Assembly (NCBI RefSeq): GCF_002994615.1
Contig: NZ_PVNK01000281.1
Span: 1-64,000, forward strand
Direction: 5' to 3'
From: Enhygromyxa salina
GTDB taxonomy: Bacteria > Myxococcota_A > Polyangia > Nannocystales > Nannocystaceae
DNA length: 64,000 bases
The notes under the pieces are model-generated. The model saw only the letters and a list, made by a program, of their open reading frames with translations, did not search any database and had not been told where the DNA came from. Both the position numbers and the translations under genes were made by a program. This document shows positions 1-7,981 of this stretch, piece by piece (the first letter of the stretch is position 1; every line of letters starts with the position of its first letter).

Positions 1-127
1 CGGAATTTTCGCCGAGGGCGCGAAGCCAAAACGCCGCTGTACCGGGCGTACTCCAAGTTTTGGCGACAAAGCCCTCGGCGAAAAGGCCAAGCGAGCCGGC
101 GCGAGGCATTGCTCCACGGGCTGCTAG
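1..127. repeat. Palindromic stop-codon repeat, copy 1 (left end outside window)
   Basis: This is the right ~127 bp of the ~166-bp palindromic element seen complete at 25698-25863, 28094-28259 and 28892-29057. It shares the inner arms (CCAAAAC / GTTTTGG and CCGAGGGC / GCCCTCGG) and ends in GGGCTGCTAG at 118-127. The terminal repeat is slightly degraded (GCTCCAC instead of GCACCCC) and one arm reads GAGCCGG instead of GAGGCGG. The lipoprotein start codon at 130 follows the terminal TAG by two bases. Confidence 0.85.
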
Positions 128-129
128 GG

Positions 130-996
130 ATGATGGCGAGCGCGATGATGCTCTGCTGCGCTTGTGCAGGACCGAGCCAAGATGATGCGGCCGACGCCAC
201 GAGCACAGACGCCACGAGCGCGGGCGAGACCGGCGAGACCGGCGAGACCGGCGAGACCGGCGAGACCGGCGAGGGCGAGACCGGCGAGGACGAGACCGGC
301 GGCGACGAGAGCCCCGACCCGGGGTGGGGAGAAGGGCCCCGCACGATCAGCGGTCGGGCCTACTTCTTCGAGATGCCGACCCTCGGTGAGATCGAGTGGG
401 TCACCGATGTCGACGGCGCCGAGGTCTTCGTGTTCGAGGCCCCGCAGCTGCGGGTGAGCTTGAGCCAGGACGAGGACCACGTCTTCTCCATCGAGGGCAT
501 CCCCGACGGCGTCGACGTGACCCTGGCCCTGGAGCACCCCGACTTCTACCCGCTGCTCACGGCCACCTTCCCGGTCGACGGCGCGGATCTGAGCGGGCTG
601 AGCTTCCAGGCGGTGAGCCACACGATCGCGACCGGGGCCGCGGCGCTGGTCGGGGCCGACGCGTCGGATCCGACCCGCTGCCAGATGGCGACCACGGTCT
701 CGGCAGCCGGCGCCGAAGACATCTGGGCGATCGGTGAACCCGACGCCACGGTCACGACCGACCCGGCGGTGCCCCTCGAGCAGGGGCCATTTTACTTCAA
801 CACGGACGTCATCCCCGATCCCTCGCTGATGGCCACGACGACCGATGGCGGGGTCCTGATCGCGGACGCCGAGCCCGGGGTCTACACCTGGCACGCCACC
901 AAGGACGACCTCGAGTTCGAAGCCCTGACGCTCCGATGTGAGGCCGGGTGGCTGACCAACGCGTCGCCGCCGTGGGGCCTCAACCTCGTCGAGTAG
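130..996 (+). CDS. Lipoprotein with TGE-repeat linker and carboxypeptidase-regulatory-like region
   Basis: About 288 residues. An ATG at 130 (or 133) is preferred over a TTG at 109 because the TTG lies inside the palindromic repeat. The N-terminus is a short lipoprotein signal with lipobox-like Cys residues (MLCCACAG). It is followed by an acidic, repetitive Thr-Gly-Glu linker (about residues 25-50), typical of surface lipoproteins in Nannocystis-type myxobacteria. The C-terminal ~230 residues begin with a beta-rich segment (ISGRAYFFEMP...) resembling carboxypeptidase-regulatory-like beta-sandwiches, with few cysteines. The precise function is unknown; an outer-membrane-anchored surface protein is the best inference. 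The gene is boxed between a truncated repeat copy just upstream and a half copy just downstream. Confidence 0.72.
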   Translation: MMASAMMLCCACAGPSQDDAADATSTDATSAGETGETGETGETGETGEGETGEDETGGDESPDPGWGEGPRTISGRAYFFEMPTLGEIEWVTDVDGAEVFVFEAPQLRVSLSQDEDHVFSIEGIPDGVDVTLALEHPDFYPLLTATFPVDGADLSGLSFQAVSHTIATGAAALVGADASDPTRCQMATTVSAAGAEDIWAIGEPDATVTTDPAVPLEQGPFYFNTDVIPDPSLMATTTDGGVLIADAEPGVYTWHATKDDLEFEALTLRCEAGWLTNASPPWGLNLVE

Positions 997-1025
997 CGGG
1001 GGCCGGGCGTACTCCAAGTTTTGGC
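994..1025. repeat. 32-bp direct repeat, unit 1
   Basis: The 32 bases starting at the stop codon of the preceding lipoprotein gene (TAGCGGGGGCC...) recur exactly at 1086-1117. The two units bracket the half palindromic element. This looks like a small local duplication that copied the gene end and the first bases of the element. Confidence 0.8.
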
Positions 1026-1088
1026 GACAAAGCCCTCGGCGAAAAGGCCAAGCGACGCGGCGCGAGGCATTGCACCCCGGGCTGCTAG
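1003..1088. repeat. Palindromic stop-codon repeat, copy 2 (right half only)
   Basis: Only the right arm of the ~166-bp element is present, from the central CCGGGCGTACT through CAAGTTTTGG, GCCCTCGG and GCATTGCACC to the terminal GGGCTGCTAG. The left arm is absent. It sits seven bases after the lipoprotein stop codon at 994-996. Confidence 0.85.
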
Positions 1089-1117
1089 CGGGGGCCGGGC
1101 GTACTCCAAGTTTTGGC
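1086..1117. repeat. 32-bp direct repeat, unit 2
   Basis: Exact second copy of 994-1025. It starts at the terminal TAG of the half palindromic element and stops within the GTTTTGGC arm, so it is also the start of a further, aborted element copy. Confidence 0.8.
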
Positions 1118-1160
1118 CTTGTGCACTGGATAACACCACCGAAACCTGACGATGCCGCCT

Positions 1161-2135
1161 CTACGGCTGTCCACCCCACGATGGCCTGGGGACCCAACCC
1201 TCGTGAAGGTACGCCTCAATCAGCTGATCACCCTGCCAAACGTGGAGCACCAACATGGTGAGGGATGTCTCATAGTTGTCACAGTACTCGACGAGGAAGT
1301 CATCGATCCCATCATCTCCGATGTCAATGAGAGAGTATTGTCGATAGTATTGCGAAGTCCGAAGGGCCTCCTTGGGGAAGTCCATCAATTGTCCCTGATG
1401 ACCAAGCAACAAACCCGCGCCGATCTCCCCAAAAATCGAAGGGTTGCGCACAGTCCAGGTTGCGTTCACCAGTACTTCGTACGGTGGAGGAAATCGCGCT
1501 GGAATGACTTCAGGTCGCCTGGTTTCTAGGTCATCGTCTTCGTAACTGAGCCGATCGGTGAGATCACGGTAGGCCTCGAGATAGTTCGCGGAGAGGTCAT
1601 CCTGCTTGTCCATCGGACGCAGAGGAGTCAGGCGCGGGCCGTCGGCTCGGACGACGAGGCCTCCTTCATCCAGCGGGTGATGGGGAGTGAAGACGAGCAT
1701 CAAGATGCTATCACCCTCGAAGGGACGGACGTCCACTTCGAAACCAGTGAGGGTCGCAGCGTACACGCCAGTTGCGCTGGCAACTTGGTATTCATCGCCG
1801 ACTTGGAAGTACTCGGGGATACAGTCGGCGCTCGGATCGACTGGACCCATGTCGGCCTCGTCAAGCTTGGCCCACAGCCCCTCATCCTCGAAGCTGAGGA
1901 TCTGAGCACGCAAGCGCTCACCATCCTTGGTGGCCCAAAAAAACCGCGGCGAGGAGGGCGCGGCCGCTAAATCGGTGGGGTCTTCACCAACAGGTTCGGA
2001 CTTGGGCTCTATTTTCGGCGGGATTACTGGGGTTGGATCAGGTCGGCAGGAGAGCGAGCAGATGCTCGCTGCCACCACTATCAGGGAAGCGATGCCCCCA
2101 GCTCCCGCTCGCCCCCCTGTGTCGCGCCTGCGCAC
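1161..2135 (-). CDS. Lipoprotein of unknown function
   Basis: 324 residues from a GTG at 2135. The N-terminus has an Arg-rich n-region, a hydrophobic stretch (IASLIVVAASICSLSC) with a lipobox-like LSC around residue 30, and a Pro/Lys/Glu-rich linker, so it is predicted to be a lipoprotein. No domain is recognised with confidence. The C-terminal part contains an acidic DIGDDGIDDF stretch resembling the calcium-binding loops of FG-GAP-like propeller blades. Base composition is visibly lower in GC than the flanking genes, as is the following amidase region. It is divergent from the broken amidase gene starting near 2164, with only ~30 bp between the two starts. Confidence 0.65.
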   Translation of the reverse strand: MRRRDTGGRAGAGGIASLIVVAASICSLSCRPDPTPVIPPKIEPKSEPVGEDPTDLAAAPSSPRFFWATKDGERLRAQILSFEDEGLWAKLDEADMGPVDPSADCIPEYFQVGDEYQVASATGVYAATLTGFEVDVRPFEGDSILMLVFTPHHPLDEGGLVVRADGPRLTPLRPMDKQDDLSANYLEAYRDLTDRLSYEDDDLETRRPEVIPARFPPPYEVLVNATWTVRNPSIFGEIGAGLLLGHQGQLMDFPKEALRTSQYYRQYSLIDIGDDGIDDFLVEYCDNYETSLTMLVLHVWQGDQLIEAYLHEGWVPRPSWGGQP

Positions 2136-2163
2136 GTCAGCATTCTACCCGCCGGTTCTCACC

Positions 2164-3358
2164 ATGTCACTTGACCCGTTCGAGGCGAAGCAAGACACTC
2201 TGAGCGTGGCTCTGGGCATCTACGTCGGCCCCCTGCGCATCCCCAGCATGGGGGCGGGAGAGCTGTGGCTCCATCGAGGGCCGCCGCCCCGGTCCGGGCG
2301 TCGTCTCGACGACTACTCGGCACTCCGGTGTCTACGCCACGCGGTCGTGACGGGGCACTCTCCAAATTCATGAATGGATCTGTAACCACAGGGGTTCACT
2401 ATATCGTGGACTACGATGGCCACGTCGTCAAAATGTGCCCAGATACACGAAGCCTCGGCCACGCACATACTTCTTATTGGCGGGGAGTAAAGAAAATGAA
2501 CTCTCGCGCGGTGGGGATCGAGCATGGCTGGACGCACTTGCCAGTTGGGCAGTCCCCCGCGCAGATGCGGGTCTCCGCGGAACTTGTCCAGCAAACCAAG
2601 TCCAAATTCAACATCGATGCCGAAACATCGCTGGGCATGGTGAAGTTCGTTGCATGAGTGACACGGAGCTACGGAGGAACCAAGCAGTACGGACTGAATT
2701 CAACGACCCATCTCAACTCACCCCTGATCAGAGGGCCTTACTCGCTAGGGAGCGCGCCAAAAAGCGTAGCAGCCTGGAGACCGTAACCCCTCCATTGACC
2801 GGACAACAAATCAATGAGAAAGTTGAAAGGCATATCAAGTCCTTCGATCTTGGCATTGACTACGACCCGTCAAATGGCCCCGCGCTGCACCCGAACGATC
2901 GGCTGACGAGTTGCCCTGGACGTAGCTTTGGGTGGGACTACTTGGCGGACAGGGGCGTTGCTCCCCATCCTGACACGATTGGTGTTCCCCAGGATTGGGA
3001 CAGTCGTTACTACTCTGGGTATTTTGATAAGAGTCGAAATCAGGTGCGGCCCCTACGAGAAGGGGATGATGATGATGCTCAGACTTGGGGCGAAAAGCCG
3101 CAAGCTGACTTCGCCGGCACTCCAATTCGGGATTTGCACCACTACCTAGGCCAGATTGGCTACGCTGCCCCTGTAGGAGCATTCAACGGACATGGTTCTG
3201 TCTTTCACGTGACCCTCAAGTACGCCATCAAAGCGTTCAAGGTTCGATACATGCCCAACGACTCACTCACGAGTCAACAGCATGGGCGAGTCGACTATCG
3301 GACAGCTGAATTTATTCTCAAAGTCATGATGGCCTACGCCCAGGTAGGTCCAATTTGA
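2164..3358 (+). pseudogene. Frameshifted N-acetylmuramoyl-L-alanine amidase (Amidase_2) with C-terminal peptidoglycan-binding domain
   Basis: Coding signal for one protein runs through three frames. Around 2350-2620 one frame encodes a typical Amidase_2 core (GVHYIVDYDGHV, then HAHTSYWRG and NSRAVGIEHG). Near 2621-2632 the signal jumps to another frame carrying the conserved IAGHGEV motif and runs to 3358, ending in a PG_binding_1-like domain (LHHYLGQIGYA... ending VDYRTAEFI). Upstream of ~2370 a third frame, opening with ATG at 2164, appears to hold the N-terminus. A family member would hydrolyse the amide bond between muramic acid and the stem peptide. At least one, probably two, indels separate the parts, so this is a decayed gene or carries sequencing errors. 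The stretch has lower GC than its surroundings, suggesting recent acquisition. Confidence 0.62.
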
Positions 3359-3530
3359 CCGCCGCCGTGGGACTCAAGCTGTTTGTCTGCGAGCGGTCGA
3401 TCTACTCTGGCGTCCGGGGGTCAACGCTCAGCGGCGGACTCGCACGTGGCCACAGGTTACGCTGGAGGTCGAGGTCAACTTGCCAACCCGGCCCCGGGTC
3501 CGTGCCCGGGTCTTGCGGACGCGACCGAGG

Positions 3531-3615
3531 CGGGCGTACTGCAAGTTTTGGCGACAAAGCCCTCGGCGAAAAGGCCAAGCGAGGCGGCGCGAGGCATTGC
3601 ACCCCGTGCTGCTAG
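3531..3615. repeat. Palindromic stop-codon repeat, copy 3 (right half only)
   Basis: Right half of the ~166-bp element, from GGGCGTACTGCAAG through GCATTGCACC to the terminal GTGCTGCTAG. The terminal CTA at 3612-3614 is, on the minus strand, the TAG stop codon of the patatin gene. Confidence 0.85.
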
Positions 3616-4502
3616 CCCGTGCGGGCCTGCGCGCCGCCGTGGACAAAGTCGAGCAGCCGGTCGCGCATCGCCGCCGCGTCGCGGCGGCCGAGCTCGAGCG
3701 CCGCGTTGATCCGCGCGGGCGAGGTGTAGTCCCAGACCCGCACGGGCAGGGGCTCGCGCGCGGCCAAGTACAGCACCTGCGCGCCATCGGGCAGCATCAC
3801 GGGCCGCTCGGGCACGCGGAACTTGTGGCTGACCAGACACAGGATCTTCGACCCGGGGGCGCGCGCCTCGTCGGGCAGCGCGCGAATCGGGATGTTGTCG
3901 ATCAGCCCGCCATCCAAGTAGCGCCGCCCCCCGGCCTCCTGGATCGGCGTGATCGGCGGGATCGTCGACGACATCAGCGTCCAGTTGAGCAGCTGCTCGA
4001 CGTCGGCGGCGTTGCGCGAGCACACGACCTGCGCCCCGATCCCCGGGGGCAGCTCGCGCGGCCCGTGCAGCACGCCCCGGCGGCGCCGATCCATGAAGGC
4101 CTGGATCGCGTTCAAGCTGGTCGAGACAAAGGGCTGATCCGCGTGGACATAGCTCAGGAGGATGTGAACCGGCGTGCCCTGGCGGACCCGCTCGAAGCCG
4201 TCGCCGTCGAGAAAGAAGCGGATCGAGTCGCGGTAGATGTCGTTGTGTGGGAAGGGCCGCTGGCGACGCAGCGCGCGGCGCGGGTAGAAGTTGCGGCGGT
4301 TGGCCGCCACCCGCCCGACGAAGTGCTCGAGGGTCTCGTCGAAGCGGCCCCCGGCCTGGACCAGAGCAAAGGCCGCCCCGGCGCTGGCGCCCGCCCAGTG
4401 GTCGATCGGCGGGAGCAGCTCGTTGATGACCTGGAGGGCGCCGTTGGCCCAAAACACCTTGCACCCGCCACCGGACAGGACGATCGAGAAGCGACCGGAC
4501 AT
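3612..4502 (-). CDS. Patatin-like phospholipase
   Basis: About 296 residues from ATG at 4502 (a GTG at 4511 is in frame three codons earlier). The patatin hallmarks are present: an oxyanion-hole loop SGGGCK near residues 10-15, the nucleophile elbow GASAG with Ser near residue 40, and the Asp of the Ser-Asp dyad in LDGGLIDN near residue 195. Such proteins are lipid acyl hydrolases, often acting on phospholipids. No signal peptide is visible, so it should be cytoplasmic or membrane-peripheral. It lies under 20 bp downstream of the CYP51-like P450 on the same strand, so the two are probably co-transcribed. Its TAG stop codon is contributed by the end of the half palindromic repeat at 3531-3615. 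Confidence 0.88.
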   Translation of the reverse strand: MSGRFSIVLSGGGCKVFWANGALQVINELLPPIDHWAGASAGAAFALVQAGGRFDETLEHFVGRVAANRRNFYPRRALRRQRPFPHNDIYRDSIRFFLDGDGFERVRQGTPVHILLSYVHADQPFVSTSLNAIQAFMDRRRRGVLHGPRELPPGIGAQVVCSRNAADVEQLLNWTLMSSTIPPITPIQEAGGRRYLDGGLIDNIPIRALPDEARAPGSKILCLVSHKFRVPERPVMLPDGAQVLYLAAREPLPVRVWDYTSPARINAALELGRRDAAAMRDRLLDFVHGGAQARTG

Positions 4503-4520
4503 CGCAACCACCCTATCGCG

Positions 4521-5921
4521 CTACGCCGCGGCGATCACCCGCTTGTGGCTGCGCCGACGATAGCGGAGCCGACACGGCTCGCGCGGGCCGACGAGCAGCC
4601 GGGTGTAGTCGGGCTCGTAGCTGTCCTCGACCGTCTCGAAGTCGAAGTTGCGCAGGAGGTGGCTCCACAGCGCGCGCAGCTGGAGCTGGGCAAACACGAT
4701 GCCCATGCAGCGGTGGCGCCCGGCGCCGAAGGGGATCCAGGCCATCGGGTTCTTCTTGTCCGCGTTGTGCGGCGCCATGAAGCGCGTCGGATCGAATTTG
4801 TGCGGCTCGGGGAACACCTCGGGCATGTAGTGCGACACCGTCGGCGAGGCGAAGATCATGCTCCCGTGGGGGATGTCGTAGCCGCCGAAGCTGAAGTCGT
4901 TCACGACCTTGCGCATCATCACGACGATCGGCGGGTACATGCGCAGGACCTCCTTGATCGTGGCGTCGAGCTTGGGCATCGCGCGCAGATCCTCGAGCGT
5001 CAGCTCGCTGCGATCGCCGAGCAGGGCGCGCTGCTCCGCGCGCAGCTCGGCGACCCACTCGGGGTGCTGGGCCAGCAAGATCCCCGTCCACGAGAAGGTC
5101 ACGCCGCTGGTGTGGTGGCCGGCGAACATGATCGTCAGCAGCAGCCCGCAGATCTCGTCCTCGCTGAGCTTGCGGCCGTCCTTGTAGCTGGCGTCCATCA
5201 GGCTCTGGAGCATGTCGTCGCCGACGGTCCCGCGCTCGCGCCGGTCATCGACGATCTTGGTGATCAGCTCGACCATCCGCGCGCGGGCCTTGTCGCGCTT
5301 GCGAAACGCGGGCGTCGGCAAGTAGGGGGCCATGAACGCGAGCGCGCTGAGGCCCCCCTCCATGTCGGTGTAGAGCTTGGCGAACTCACCCGAGAGCTGC
5401 TGGCGAAACTCGTTGCCGAGCAGCGAGCGGCTCGAGGTGTAGATCGTCAGCTCGTTGCCGACCGCGTACATGTCGACGACGCCGACGTCGTCCCAGGTCG
5501 AGAAGTAGTCCTCGGCCTCGTCGATGAAGCCCTGGGCGTAGGTCCGCATCCGGGCCTCGCGCAGCGCCTCGTGGAAGAAGCCGAGCTGCTCTTTCATGAT
5601 CGGCGGCGGCGCGTCGTAGGCGATGCCCTTGCCGAAGATCGGCGTCATCAGGCGGTAGGCCTCGGCCTGGCTGACGTCGTCGTCGCTGACGCGGAAGAAT
5701 TTTTCCTGGGCCTTGGCCCCGGTCATCACGATCGCGTCGGTGCCCGGCATCGCGACGGTGCACAGATCCCCGTGGTGGGCGCGGGCGCGCTCCATCAGGC
5801 GGATCGGGTTGGTCCGGAATTCGAGGGCGTGGCCGAGCAGCGGCAGGCCGCCCTCGAGGCGGGGCGGCAGATTTGGCGCGGCGGCGGGCGTGCGCGGGGT
5901 CGAGAAGATCGTGCGGCGCAT
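4521..5921 (-). CDS. Cytochrome P450, CYP51 (sterol 14-alpha-demethylase)-like
   Basis: 466 residues from ATG at 5921. P450 signatures are complete: the I-helix FAGHHTSGVTFSW, the K-helix EVLR, and the heme-binding FGAGRHRCMG with the proximal Cys at about 405. The I-helix AGHHTS pattern followed by a Trp, the early FGKGIAYDAP stretch and the C-terminal SYEPDY...CRLRYRRR pattern match the CYP51 family more than typical bacterial P450s. CYP51 removes the 14-alpha methyl of lanosterol-type sterols using reductant from a ferredoxin or P450 reductase; neither partner is in this window. Sterol biosynthesis is established for Nannocystis and relatives, so a genuine sterol role is plausible. No N-terminal membrane anchor is obvious. 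The first gene of a likely two-gene unit with the patatin. Confidence 0.87.
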   Translation of the reverse strand: MRRTIFSTPRTPAAAPNLPPRLEGGLPLLGHALEFRTNPIRLMERARAHHGDLCTVAMPGTDAIVMTGAKAQEKFFRVSDDDVSQAEAYRLMTPIFGKGIAYDAPPPIMKEQLGFFHEALREARMRTYAQGFIDEAEDYFSTWDDVGVVDMYAVGNELTIYTSSRSLLGNEFRQQLSGEFAKLYTDMEGGLSALAFMAPYLPTPAFRKRDKARARMVELITKIVDDRRERGTVGDDMLQSLMDASYKDGRKLSEDEICGLLLTIMFAGHHTSGVTFSWTGILLAQHPEWVAELRAEQRALLGDRSELTLEDLRAMPKLDATIKEVLRMYPPIVVMMRKVVNDFSFGGYDIPHGSMIFASPTVSHYMPEVFPEPHKFDPTRFMAPHNADKKNPMAWIPFGAGRHRCMGIVFAQLQLRALWSHLLRNFDFETVEDSYEPDYTRLLVGPREPCRLRYRRRSHKRVIAAA

Positions 5922-6035
5922 GGCGGGTCCTCTCGGGACCGTAGCCGGGCGCAGTCAGGGACAAAAGCGCCGCGCGGGGGCCTGTGGCCAGGATCACGTG
6001 TGGTCCACGCGGACCGAGCGTGAGAGGCTGGGCCC

Positions 6036-6833
6036 GTGCAAGCGCGCGGACTGATCGGCGTCGTCCACCTGCTCCCGCTGCCCGGTGATCCGGCCGCTGG
6101 CGAGGGCGGCTTCGCGGCCGCCTACGCCCGCGCCCGGGCCGACGCCGAGGCCCTCGTCGCGGGCGGCGTGAGCGGGCTGATCGTCGAGAACTTCGGCTCG
6201 GCGCCCTTCGTCAAGGGCTGCGCCGGGGATCGCCTGCCCCCGCACCAGGCCGCGGCGCTGGCCCTCGTGTGCCAGGCCTGCAGGCAGCTCGGCGTCCCGG
6301 TTGGGGTCAACTGCCTGCGCAACGACGCCCACACCGCGCTCGGGATCGCGGCCGCCTGCGAGCTCGACTTCATCCGCGTCAACGTTCACACCGGCGCCTA
6401 CCTGACCGACCAGGGCGTGATCGAGGGCGAGGCCGCGCACACCCTGCGCTACCGCGAGCTGCTCGGCGCCCGGCGGATCCAGATCTGGGCCGACGTGCTC
6501 GTCAAGCACGCGGCCCCGCTCGCGCCGCTCGAGCCCGAGACCGCCACCCATGACTGCATCGACCGCGGGCTCGCCGACGCGGTCATCGTCACGGGCGCCG
6601 CGACCGGGGCCCCGGTCGACGTGGGCTTGCTCGAGCGCGTTCGCAAGGCGGCGTCGGGGCGGCCGGTGATCATCGGCTCGGGGCTGAACCCCGACAACGC
6701 GGCGGCGCTGCTCGCCCACGCCGACGCCGCGATCGTCGGGACGTGGTTCAAGCGGGGCGGGGTCGTGCGCGATGCCGTGGATCCTGCGCGCGTGCGCGAG
6801 CTGGTTGGGCGCTGCCAGACGCCACGCGCCTGA
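6036..6833 (+). CDS. BtpA/SgcQ family TIM-barrel protein
   Basis: 265 residues from GTG at 6036, divergent from the P450. The N-terminal GVVHLLPLPGDP, then GLIVENFGSAPF, GVNCLRNDAH, FIRVNVHTGAY and the C-terminal IIGSGLNPDN...VGTWFKRGG are hallmarks of the BtpA family. These proteins have a phosphate-binding TIM-barrel fold. BtpA was named for a role in photosystem I stability in cyanobacteria, but most members, including those in non-photosynthetic bacteria, have no proven reaction; SgcQ is a probable sugar-pathway enzyme. No signal peptide. The gene ends one base before the convergent stop of the response regulator at 6835. Confidence 0.82.
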   Translation: MQARGLIGVVHLLPLPGDPAAGEGGFAAAYARARADAEALVAGGVSGLIVENFGSAPFVKGCAGDRLPPHQAAALALVCQACRQLGVPVGVNCLRNDAHTALGIAAACELDFIRVNVHTGAYLTDQGVIEGEAAHTLRYRELLGARRIQIWADVLVKHAAPLAPLEPETATHDCIDRGLADAVIVTGAATGAPVDVGLLERVRKAASGRPVIIGSGLNPDNAAALLAHADAAIVGTWFKRGGVVRDAVDPARVRELVGRCQTPRA

Positions 6834-6834
6834 G

Positions 6835-7863
6835 TCAGTCGTCGCGATCGAGTTCGCCCCCATGTCGTCGGTCGGTCGTCGCCGCGCCCCCGCCGATCTC
6901 CACCCGGTTCCGGCCCCGCGCCTTCGCCCGATACAGCGCCGCGTCAGCCGCGAGCACCAGCGTCTTGCGCTCCAGCTTCCCGTCGAGCACGTCGGTGCTC
7001 GCGATCCCGACCGACACCGTCTGGGCCCCCGCGGCGCTCACCTCGACCGAGCGCTGGGCAAAATCGTTCCGGACCCGCGCGGCGAGGACCTGGGCCTGCT
7101 CGGCCGTGGTCTCGGGTGCGATGACCATGAACTCCTCGCCGCCGTAGCGGCTCGGCAGGTCGGAGACCCGCAGCTGCTCGCGCAAGACCTTGCCAAACAG
7201 GGCCAGGAGCGCGTCGCCGGCCAGGTGTCCGTGCTGATCGTTGACGGCCTTGAATTCGTCGAGGTCAAACATCAACAGCGCCATCGGCCGGCCGTAGCGA
7301 ACCGAGCGCGAGATCTCGGCCACGATCTGCTCGTCGAACACCCGGCGGTTGCCGATACCGGTCAGTGAGTCGGTTCGGGCGGCGCGCTCGAACTCGCGGC
7401 TCTTGTCCTCGAGCGCCTTCGTCAGCGCGCGAATCCGCAGCATCGCGGTCAGCCGGACGCGAAGCTCGAGGTGGTCGACGGGCTTGGTCAGGAAGTCGTC
7501 GGCGCCCGCGTTGATGCACTGCTCGCGGACCTCGCGGCTGCGCAGGCCGGTCAGGAACACGGTCGGCACGTAGGACTTCGACTGGTCGCGCAGCAGCCGG
7601 GTCAGCTTGAGGCCGTCGACCTTGGGCATGACGGCGTCCATGATCACGAGATCGGTGTGGTCTGGATCGAAGGCCCGCAGCGCGTCGGCCCAGCCGTTGG
7701 CCACGGTCACCGCGTAGCCGAGCTCGAGCAGGATCGAGCGGGTGTTTGCGGCGGCGCTCGGATCATCGTCGACGACCAAGATCTGCGCGCGGTCCTGATC
7801 TTGGCTGGCTTCCATGGAGACGTCGGTCGGGATGATCGCAGGTCCCTCGCCGAATGGTCTCAT
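6835..7863 (-). CDS. Response regulator with GGDEF diguanylate cyclase output
   Basis: 342 residues from ATG at 7863; a second in-frame ATG at 7815 removes a 16-residue extension before the receiver domain. The REC domain (about residues 26-140) has the acidic pocket VVDDD, the phospho-acceptor Asp at about 76 in LVIMDAVMP, Thr in FLTG and Lys in LTKPVD. After a short helical linker the GGDEF domain (about 165-325) carries FDLDEFKAVND and the active-site RYGGEEF, predicting synthesis of c-di-GMP from two GTP. An RxxD inhibitory site (RVSD) lies exactly five residues before GGEEF, so product inhibition should be intact. The partner kinase is not adjacent. The first base of its stop is one base beyond the btpA-like stop. 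Confidence 0.93.
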   Translation of the reverse strand: MRPFGEGPAIIPTDVSMEASQDQDRAQILVVDDDPSAAANTRSILLELGYAVTVANGWADALRAFDPDHTDLVIMDAVMPKVDGLKLTRLLRDQSKSYVPTVFLTGLRSREVREQCINAGADDFLTKPVDHLELRVRLTAMLRIRALTKALEDKSREFERAARTDSLTGIGNRRVFDEQIVAEISRSVRYGRPMALLMFDLDEFKAVNDQHGHLAGDALLALFGKVLREQLRVSDLPSRYGGEEFMVIAPETTAEQAQVLAARVRNDFAQRSVEVSAAGAQTVSVGIASTDVLDGKLERKTLVLAADAALYRAKARGRNRVEIGGGAATTDRRHGGELDRDD

Positions 7864-7961
7864 GCGCCGCTCGCGGGCCCCAGCCTGCGGCGCCCACGCG
7901 GCTCGCTCCGCTCATGGGTCAGAACCGGCCGACGACCTCGCTACGGCCCCGGTCGTCACCC

Positions 7962-7981
7962 CTAGCAGCCCGGGCTGCTAG
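7962..7981. repeat. 20-bp perfect palindrome: ends-only form of the stop-codon repeat
   Basis: CTAGCAGCCCGGGCTGCTAG is a perfect 20-bp palindrome equal to the left and right ends of the ~166-bp element joined with the interior removed. Its CTA at 7978-7980 is the TAG stop of the LysM endopeptidase gene on the minus strand. Confidence 0.8.

Noticed and set aside
3480-6023. 847-residue plus-strand frame across the patatin and P450 genes
   Set aside because: A shadow of high-GC coding on the other strand: the minus-strand genes carry complete family motifs; the plus frame is composed of Arg/Ala/Gly-rich sequence without any domain.
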